Assembly (NCBI GenBank): GCA_030150335.1
Contig: JASLGC010000269.1
Span: 1 to 19,084 of the forward strand
DNA length: 19,084 nucleotides
Direction: 5' to 3'
Source: Flavobacterium sp.
GTDB taxonomy: Bacteria > Bacteroidota > Bacteroidia > Flavobacteriales > Flavobacteriaceae
The position numbers were made by a program, and so were the translations under genes. Shown here in pieces: positions 14,567-19,084 of the stretch (within the stretch, counting starts at the first letter, position 1; every line of letters begins with the position of its first letter). The notes below the pieces were generated by a model that was not told the origin of the DNA, did no database searches, and saw nothing but the letters and a program-made list of their open reading frames with translations.

Positions 14567-15183
14567 TTATCTCTAAATTTTATGCCAAGAAAAGTTCGAA
14601 TAGGATTTCCTCTTTCTACTTTTGTTTGGTTAAGCCAAGTCAATTGCTCCTCTTTTTCTACTTCTTTTAATGCCATTAATTGAAGTTTTTGATAGAGCCT
14701 TTCTGTAGCTAATTTTTTGTTTTGATGTTGCGACCTACTATCCATTGCCAAAACAGTAATACCTGTTTCAAGATGAGTAGCCCTCACTGCGGAGCTGACT
14801 TTATTGACGTTTTGTCCGCCTGCTCCTGAACTTCGTACTGCTTGATAGTGAATTTCACCTTCAAGTTTGTTTTCTGTATCCTCTTTCGCCATCAAGAAAA
14901 TACCAATGTACCAGTTCTTTCTTTTGTGGTTTGGTCTAAATGGGCTTTCACAAATCCATAACACCGTACCTAACCATGACTTTAAAAAGTCATTAACATC
15001 CTCTGACGCTTCTTTGATTTGGATGAAGACTGATGCGCCATGTGCATCAGAATCATCCGATATTGGATTAACTTTAATATTGGATTTGACTGCGTCGTCT
15101 ATAAAAAGTTGTGCAATTTTAGTAACGGCAAAATCACACTCTTTAGGACCTCTTCCTGATGTAATCTGAATAACTTTTGCCAT
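14563..15183 (-). CDS. prfH: Peptide chain release factor H (PrfH), class I release-factor homologue
   Basis: A 206-residue protein that starts MAKVIQITSGRGPKECDFAV. It has the release-factor catalytic domain with GGQ at residues 122-124 in SSGAGGQNVNKVSSAVRATH. A basic C-terminal extension (GNPIRTFLGIKFRDK) follows. It lacks the full codon-recognition architecture of RF1/RF2, being about 150 residues shorter; the N-terminal part is the PrfH-specific domain. In E. coli, PrfH has been described as recognising ribosomes whose 16S rRNA has been cut in the decoding centre and releasing the stalled peptide, after which its RtcB partner reseals the rRNA. The start lies two bases after the rtcB stop, so the two are tightly co-expressed. 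A cognate rRNA-cleaving toxin is not in the window. Confidence 0.93.
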   Translation of the reverse strand: MAKVIQITSGRGPKECDFAVTKIAQLFIDDAVKSNIKVNPISDDSDAHGASVFIQIKEASEDVNDFLKSWLGTVLWICESPFRPNHKRKNWYIGIFLMAKEDTENKLEGEIHYQAVRSSGAGGQNVNKVSSAVRATHLETGITVLAMDSRSQHQNKKLATERLYQKLQLMALKEVEKEEQLTWLNQTKVERGNPIRTFLGIKFRDK

Positions 15184-15185
15184 AA

Positions 15186-16577
15186 TTACTTATCCATTCT
15201 TACAAACTTAGGAGTGAAGGTTCCCAATACTTTTACTAATTCTTCTTGTGCCTGCATAACTGCATTAATGTCTTTGTAAGCCATTGGGGCTTCGTCCACA
15301 CTTCCTCCAATTAATTGTACGCCGGCATCTTTTATAGCTTTTTTCACATCGCTTTTAGTAAATTGTTGTTTACAAGTACTTCGCGAATGTAATCGTCCTG
15401 CTCCATGAGAAGCAGAGTTTAAGCTGTTTTCATTACCAAGTCCTTCTACAATGAAACCATTGGTTGTCATTGAACCTGGTATAATTCCCAATTGACCTTC
15501 TGCTGCAGGAGTAGCTCCTTTGCGATGAACAATTAGTTCTTGTCCATTAATCACTTCTTTCCATGCAAAGTTGTGATGGTTTTCAATGGTAAAGGCAATT
15601 TGTTTACCTAATGCCTTTGCTATTCTACGGTGGATATCATCGTGACACGCTTTAGCATAGTCACCAGCAAGATTCATTGCTAACCAATATTCTTGTCCAT
15701 CGTGTGTGTTGAGGTCAAGCCAAGCTAAATGTTGTGCATTACTTGGTAATGGACATTGCTTAGTTGCTAAATAAGTATAATGCTTAGCAATATTAGCTCC
15801 TAATCCTCTTGAACCACTATGTGACAGAACAGCGATATATTCGCCTGGTTCTAATTTCCACTCTGGTTTAGTTTCTGTTAATCGAACTATTCCAAATTCG
15901 ACGAAGTGATTACCACTTCCAGATGTTCCCAATTGTTTGTAGGCTTTGTCCAATAAGCCTTTTACAAAAGGAATATTTTTAAACTCATCCCTATAAAATA
16001 CTTCGTGGTCTACTTTTGTTTTATGCGTTTCATACATACCGAATTTAGTGTGTTCAGATAGTATATTAATCAACTGATGGTCTTTTCCTTTCAGAAAATT
16101 AGCAGGTAGATTAAAAACGGATAAACTCATTCTACAACCGATATCAACACCAACTCCATAAGGAATAACGGCATTATTAGTTGCAAGAACACCTCCAATT
16201 GGTAAACCATAACCATAATGAGCGTCTGGCATTAAAGCCCCTGTAACTGCAACAGGTAATTTAAGAGCAGTAAACAATTGATATTTTGTTTGTTCGTCAA
16301 TTGCGTCTTCTCCATAAATAGAGAAAGGAACTCTTGTATTGTTTAGTTGATGTTTTTTGACTTCAACTTGTTTAATCATACTCTCAGCAACTTTTCCCCA
16401 TATACCATCACCCATAAAGGATTCAGGATTTAGAAGTACTTGTTTAGCTTCATCAAGTATGGTGTTTTTATTTTCTTTTTTCTTATATCTATTTACTTGC
16501 CCTAAAGCAATGTTTATTGTATTGTTTTTGGGAAAACCTATTTGTATGAAGTCCTTCCCAGAAAGTTTCCTTCCCAT
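15186..16577 (-). CDS. rtcB: RNA ligase RtcB, of the PrfH-associated type
   Basis: GTP- and Mn2+-dependent ligase that joins RNA ends with 2',3'-cyclic phosphate (or 3'-phosphate) to 5'-OH ends. From the ATG at 16577 it is 463 residues, starting MGRKLSGKDFIQIGFPKNN, a typical start for this subgroup. The metal-binding cysteine is C149 in GVDIGCRMS, preceded by MPDAHYGYGLPIGGV. HSGSRGLG, ENHHNFAW and HRKGATPA follow. The histidine that receives GMP is expected to be H391 in SASHGAGR. A TTG 54 bases upstream (16629-16631) is also in frame, but it lies inside an inverted repeat and adds 18 residues unlike the family, so I reject it. The tight pairing with prfH points to rRNA repair rather than tRNA splicing. 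Confidence 0.95.
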   Translation of the reverse strand: MGRKLSGKDFIQIGFPKNNTINIALGQVNRYKKKENKNTILDEAKQVLLNPESFMGDGIWGKVAESMIKQVEVKKHQLNNTRVPFSIYGEDAIDEQTKYQLFTALKLPVAVTGALMPDAHYGYGLPIGGVLATNNAVIPYGVGVDIGCRMSLSVFNLPANFLKGKDHQLINILSEHTKFGMYETHKTKVDHEVFYRDEFKNIPFVKGLLDKAYKQLGTSGSGNHFVEFGIVRLTETKPEWKLEPGEYIAVLSHSGSRGLGANIAKHYTYLATKQCPLPSNAQHLAWLDLNTHDGQEYWLAMNLAGDYAKACHDDIHRRIAKALGKQIAFTIENHHNFAWKEVINGQELIVHRKGATPAAEGQLGIIPGSMTTNGFIVEGLGNENSLNSASHGAGRLHSRSTCKQQFTKSDVKKAIKDAGVQLIGGSVDEAPMAYKDINAVMQAQEELVKVLGTFTPKFVRMDK

Positions 16578-16603
16578 GATTGTATTTGTTAAATTGACAA
16601 TAA

Positions 16604-16630
16604 TGACTGACTGAAAATCTTGGTCAGTCA
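16604..16630. repeat. 8-base inverted repeat upstream of rtcB, possible operator or RNA hairpin
   Basis: TGACTGAC (16604-16611), an 11-base spacer, and GTCAGTCA (16623-16630) are perfect reverse complements, 27 bases upstream of the rtcB start. The 19-base half-site spacing suits a dimeric DNA-binding protein. It could also fold as a hairpin in the 5' untranslated region of the mRNA. No regulator gene such as RtcR is in the window. Confidence 0.5.
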
Positions 16631-16640
16631 ATGATTTTAC

Positions 16641-16661
16641 TGTTGATTTTTAGTATCAACA
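16641..16661. repeat. 7-base inverted repeat upstream of rtcB
   Basis: TGTTGAT and ATCAACA pair around a seven-base spacer, immediately beyond the 16604-16630 repeat. Together they give two stacked dyads in the rtcB leader. The role is unknown. Confidence 0.4.
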
Positions 16662-16701
16662 AGTCAATTCGGGGATATTTCGTAAAGGGTCCGGAATAAA
16701 C

Positions 16702-16733
16702 AAAAAAAAGCCCGAATTATATCTTCGGGCTTT
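16702..16733 (-). terminator. Intrinsic terminator upstream of rtcB, oriented toward rtcB
   Basis: On the minus strand AAAGCCCGAA, a seven-base loop and TTCGGGCTTT form a 10-base-pair stem followed by more T residues (A16702-A16709 on plus). On the plus strand no T-run follows, so it works only on minus. It lies between the 26-codon frame at 16760-16840 and rtcB. Confidence 0.82.
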
Positions 16734-16759
16734 CTGTTATATGTAAAAATTAGATATTT

Positions 16760-16840
16760 CTATATAAAAGTAGCGCGAAGAGGCATACCAGCAACTTTAG
16801 CTGACATGAATGATGTAGAAGTATAATTTAGTACAAACAT
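16760..16840 (-). CDS. Possible 26-codon small protein or leader peptide upstream of rtcB-prfH
   Basis: ATG at 16840 opens a frame ending with TAG at 16760-16762. The peptide begins MFVLNYTSTSFM and continues SAKVAGMPLRATFI. It is preceded by an A-rich stretch (GAAGAAAAA) and followed 26 bases later by a terminator facing the same way. Its codons (GCT, GGT, CGC, ACT) look like a coding choice rather than AT-rich drift. A weak promoter can be drawn at 16879-16911. It could be an independent small protein with its own terminator, or a leader peptide controlling read-through into rtcB. I recognise no family. The frame is short enough to occur by chance. Confidence 0.4.
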   Translation of the reverse strand: MFVLNYTSTSFMSAKVAGMPLRATFI

Positions 16841-16878
16841 TTTTTCTTCGTGTTTAAGGGTTTAACTTTATTTCACTG

Positions 16879-16911
16879 CAAATTTTGTATAAAAATTTCG
16901 GATAAAACAAA
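16879..16911 (-). promoter_or_regulatory. Weak promoter candidate for the 26-codon frame upstream of rtcB
   Basis: On the minus strand TTTG (16908-16911), a 21-base spacer, and AAAATTTG (16879-16886) deviate from TAnnTTTG by one base. The predicted transcript would start near 16873, about 32 bases before the ATG at 16840. Confidence 0.3.
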
Positions 16912-17110
16912 TATTTAGTCATTAATTTTTAAAAGAGAAGTAATTTTCAAGGAGTTTATATATGTTTTATCTATTGTAAGTTGTTAATAATTAAGTTATT
17001 AGTTTTAAGTTCATGTGTGTTTGAATAAAATAAGAATAGAGCTTAAAAAAGTGTTTTTATTATTAAAGTTGAGGTAAAGTACAGAATAATAATAGGTTGC
17101 TTTTGTACGA

Positions 17111-17139
17111 GATAATAGAAAAATGTCATTTTTGTTATC
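17111..17139. repeat. Imperfect inverted repeat upstream of the 253-residue lipoprotein gene
   Basis: GATAA and AAAAATG on one side pair with CATTTTT and TTATC on the other, with a small asymmetric interruption and a one-base loop. It lies about 45 bases before the -7 box at 17182. It may be a regulator site or a chance AT-rich palindrome. Confidence 0.3.
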
Positions 17140-17181
17140 TATTATATCTTAAAATTAAAGTCTTTACAGGATAATAATTGA

Positions 17182-17189
17182 TAACTTTG
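17182..17189 (+). promoter_or_regulatory. Putative -7 box for the 253-residue lipoprotein gene
   Basis: TAACTTTG matches TAnnTTTG, only 13 bases before the ATG at 17203, so the 5' untranslated region would be about 8 bases. The -33 element is not clear. Confidence 0.45.
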
Positions 17190-17202
17190 AGAAAAACATA
17201 AA

Positions 17203-17964
17203 ATGAAGAAAGTTTATTTATTATTAATAGGAATGGGGTTATTCTTTCAATCTTGTGAGATGAAGGAAGAATTAAATGTGAGTTCAAATGAAGAGTTTGA
17301 ATTTAATTATAGTATTAATTTCTCTGAGTTATTGCAATCAGCACAAGGAGGAATGAGTAGCTTTACAGGAGGTGATGACTTTATGAATACGATTAATGGG
17401 AAAGAGTTGTCTATGGAGGAGTTCTTAGATTTATCACTAAGAAATGAAAAAGATGCTAAAGCAAAGAAAGATAGTATAATGAGAGTTGATGCTGATTTAT
17501 TTGAAAATACAAAGAATATTCGATTTAAAGCTACCTTAAATGATTCAATAGGAGATATTACACTCAAGTTTAAAGCGAATGGAATTGACGAGCTTAATAG
17601 TTCAATTCAGAATCTTAATAAAATAAGTAAAACAACAAGTTCTTTAGATTCTTCAAAAAAGGAGGGTAGTATGAATAATACACCTATGTTTTTTGAGAAT
17701 GCAGAATTTCATTTTAAGAAGAATGTTTTTGAACGCAAGGTAAAAGTTGATAAGAAGAAAGAAGAAATCAAAAAAGAGGCAGGTGGAATGGAGGGATTCT
17801 TTACTTATAAGTTAGTTGTGAATTTTGATAGACCAATTAAAAAAGTGTCTTATGATGATGCAGAGATAAGTGAAGATAGGAAGTCGTTTATAAAAACTTT
17901 CTCACTTACAGAATTGATGGAACACCCTACCTTGTTAGAGTATAAAGTAGAATTAGAGAAATAA
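17203..17964 (+). CDS. Putative lipoprotein of unknown function
   Basis: A 253-residue precursor with a lipoprotein signal: MKK, hydrophobic core at 4-15 and lipobox FQSC with cysteine at residue 18. The mature protein is rich in charged and amphipathic segments. An early strand FEFNYSINFSELLQSAQGG is followed by a lysine/aspartate-rich helix (LRNEKDAKAKKDS), a strand pair (IRFKATLNDSIGDITLKFKANG) and a serine/threonine-rich linker. The C-terminal domain reads FFTYKLVVNFDRPIKKVS, AEISEDRKSFIKTFSLTELMEHPTLLEYKVELE. That ending, a strand followed by 'as the sum is written, evaluated, then subtracted', resembles LppM-like envelope proteins only loosely; I cannot assign a family. It stands alone with its own promoter box and terminator and is convergent with the pyrE unit. 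Confidence 0.82.
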   Translation: MKKVYLLLIGMGLFFQSCEMKEELNVSSNEEFEFNYSINFSELLQSAQGGMSSFTGGDDFMNTINGKELSMEEFLDLSLRNEKDAKAKKDSIMRVDADLFENTKNIRFKATLNDSIGDITLKFKANGIDELNSSIQNLNKISKTTSSLDSSKKEGSMNNTPMFFENAEFHFKKNVFERKVKVDKKKEEIKKEAGGMEGFFTYKLVVNFDRPIKKVSYDDAEISEDRKSFIKTFSLTELMEHPTLLEYKVELEK

Positions 17965-17995
17965 AAAAAGCCCGATTTTAAATCGGGCTTTTTTA
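17963..17995. terminator. Bidirectional intrinsic terminator between the lipoprotein gene and the SRPBCC gene
   Basis: GCCCGATT (17970-17977) and AATCGGGC (17981-17988) form the stem core, flanked by an A-run before and a T-run after, so it works on both strands. It begins at the lipoprotein stop and ends next to the SRPBCC stop on minus. Confidence 0.88.
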
Positions 17996-18388
17996 TTATA
18001 ATTTATTCATGTTTCCAGCTAACGCTTCAATGAATTTACCGATAGGTCCTTTAACCATCATCGCCATCATTGGGTTGAAGCTACCTTCAAAATGAAGTTG
18101 GATTTCAGTGTTGTTTGCATCAACTTCAGTAATATCTCCAGTAAGTGTAAATGGAAGTTTATCACTTGCTGCTCCTAAAACTATTTTAGAATGAGGTGTT
18201 TGCTCTTTCTTTTTAAGTTTGATTTCTGGCATTCCTTTTAATGCGAATATGAAAGAATCTTCACCTGTTACTTCAAATTTTGCAATTGATTCAGGCATTA
18301 ATTTTTCAAAGTTTTTCACGTCATTTAAGGCGTTGAAAATATATTCAGCAGATTGAGGAACTCTAACTTTAGTGCTTTCTAAGTTCAT
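17996..18388 (-). CDS. SRPBCC (START/Bet v1-like) family protein
   Basis: A 130-residue cytoplasmic protein with the helix-grip fold pattern. A first strand with STKVRVPQSAEYIFNALNDVKNFEKLMPE is the typical start of polyketide-cyclase/CoxG-like members. Strands such as FIFALKGMPEIKLKKKE and TEIQLHFEGSFNPMMAMMV follow, and a long C-terminal helix (IGKFIEALAGNMNKL) closes the hydrophobic pocket. Members of this superfamily bind small hydrophobic ligands or lipids; no ligand can be named here. It starts 23 bases after pyrE on the same strand, so it is probably in the pyrE transcript. I know of no established link to pyrimidine synthesis. Confidence 0.82.
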   Translation of the reverse strand: MNLESTKVRVPQSAEYIFNALNDVKNFEKLMPESIAKFEVTGEDSFIFALKGMPEIKLKKKEQTPHSKIVLGAASDKLPFTLTGDITEVDANNTEIQLHFEGSFNPMMAMMVKGPIGKFIEALAGNMNKL

Positions 18389-18411
18389 ATAGATTAGTTT
18401 TTAGTCAATTT

Positions 18412-19053
18412 TTATTGATTCCATTCTGAAGGATTCTTTCTCCACTCTTGTAGAGTATCTAAATCGCTATCAGAGATGTATTTTTGATTTACTGCATTTT
18501 CTAATAAAGAAGAATAATTACTTAAAGTAGTTAATTCAACTCCCGCATTTTTGAAATTATCTTCAGCTACTTGGAATTCGTAAGTAAAAATAGCAGCCAT
18601 TCCTAAAATATTAGTACCATTTTCTTTAAGTGCTTCCACTGCTTGTAAGCTACTTTTTCCAGTACTAATTAAGTCTTCAATTACGATAACGCTTTTTCCA
18701 GGTTCAAGTTGTCCTTCAATCTGGTTTTGTCTACCGTGTTTTTTAGGCTCAGGTCTAACGTAAACAAAAGGTAATTCAAGTGCTTCTGCTACTAATAAAC
18801 CAATTCCAATAGCTCCTGTTGCAACACCTGCGATAACATCAGGCTTACCATATTTGCTAATAATGTTGTTTGCAAATTCTTCTTTTAAGAATTTTCGAAT
18901 CTCTGGAAATGATAGAGTAATACGATTATCGCAATAAATTGGAGATTTCCATCCAGAAGCCCATGTAAAAGGATTTTTAGGATTTAATTTAATTGCGTTA
19001 ATTTGCAGAAGTAATTCGGCCGTCTTGTGTGCTGTTTCTTTATTAAAAATCAT
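18412..19053 (-). CDS. pyrE: Orotate phosphoribosyltransferase
   Basis: Transfers the phosphoribosyl group of PRPP to orotate to make OMP, step five of de novo UMP synthesis. It is 213 residues, full length. The N-terminal NPFTWASGWKSPIYCDNR (27-44) is the orotate-binding segment. GVATGAIGIG and the flexible-loop PEPKKHGRQNQIEG follow, and the PRPP-binding signature VIVIEDLISTGKSS is at 122-135. Its ATG follows a consensus -7 box by only four bases, so the mRNA may have almost no leader. The SRPBCC gene follows as a likely second gene. With udk it is one of two pyrimidine genes in the window, but they are not linked. Confidence 0.96.
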   Translation of the reverse strand: MIFNKETAHKTAELLLQINAIKLNPKNPFTWASGWKSPIYCDNRITLSFPEIRKFLKEEFANNIISKYGKPDVIAGVATGAIGIGLLVAEALELPFVYVRPEPKKHGRQNQIEGQLEPGKSVIVIEDLISTGKSSLQAVEALKENGTNILGMAAIFTYEFQVAEDNFKNAGVELTTLSNYSSLLENAVNQKYISDSDLDTLQEWRKNPSEWNQ

Positions 19054-19057
19054 AATA

Positions 19058-19065
19058 CAAATGTA
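19058..19065 (-). promoter_or_regulatory. -7 promoter box of pyrE, unusually close to the start codon
   Basis: TACATTTG on the minus strand is an exact TAnnTTTG match. Only four bases separate it from the pyrE ATG at 19053, which puts the transcription start at or next to the ATG. The -33 element would fall at or beyond the window edge. Confidence 0.5.
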
Positions 19066-19084
19066 TAAAGTTTTTGTAAACGAC

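Noticed and set aside
16357..16614. Plus-strand frame antisense to the rtcB start
   Set aside because: It is a shadow of the rtcB coding sequence with no promoter and no protein features beyond chance hydrophobicity.
16578..16631. Upstream TTG start for rtcB adding 18 residues
   Set aside because: The added residues do not resemble the family N-terminus, the TTG falls in the inverted repeat, and the ATG at 16577 gives the typical MGRKLSGKDF start.
16642..16702. Sigma-54 or sigma-70 style promoter for rtcB (TTGACT...TAAAAT on minus)
   Set aside because: The spacing between TTGACT and TAAAAT is 22 bases, no GG-N10-GC element is present, and Bacteroidota housekeeping sigma factors use TAnnTTTG, which is absent here.

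Overview
The window is chromosomal DNA from a member of the Bacteroidota, most likely the family Flavobacteriaceae. It is AT-rich. The proteins have a flavobacterial character: a short B12-less methylmalonyl-CoA mutase small subunit, and pyrE paired with an SRPBCC protein. Many genes are preceded by the Bacteroidota -7 promoter motif TAnnTTTG, and Shine-Dalgarno sequences are not obvious. The genus cannot be fixed from what is visible. I see no tRNA, rRNA, CRISPR array, phage or transposase gene.

Layout. 1-1886 (minus): a SanA/YdcF-type membrane protein cut by the window edge, and a DEAD-box RNA helicase. 1887-2600: a gene-poor stretch with a decayed coding remnant and a long, repeat-built hairpin. 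2601-7096 (minus): an apparent operon of uridine kinase, an FtsB/DivIC-like division protein, and the small and large subunits of methylmalonyl-CoA mutase. 7249-8248 (plus): a siderophore-interacting-protein-family flavoreductase. 8271-10978 (plus): lysC-lysA, for the first and last steps of lysine synthesis. These are preceded by a promoter, an 18-codon lysine-rich reading frame and a strong terminator, which together look like a lysine attenuator. 11012-13277: a small conserved-looking protein (plus), a lipoprotein and an O/P-type porin (both minus). 13257-14566 (plus): prmA and clpS. 14563-16911 (minus): prfH and rtcB, a ribosome rescue and RNA repair pair, with inverted repeats, a terminator and a 26-codon reading frame upstream. 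17182-17995 (plus): a lipoprotein of unknown function. 17996-19065 (minus): pyrE followed by an SRPBCC protein.

Most genes are housekeeping. The two places worth real attention are the leader regions of lysC-lysA and of rtcB-prfH. In both, a short reading frame is followed by a correctly oriented intrinsic terminator before the first structural gene, and no consensus promoter is visible after the terminator. In the lysine case the short peptide is rich in lysine codons, and its stop codon lies in a segment that can pair with the terminator loop, which is the logic of translational attenuation. In the rtcB case the same layout would let the operon sense ribosome function, but that reading is more speculative.
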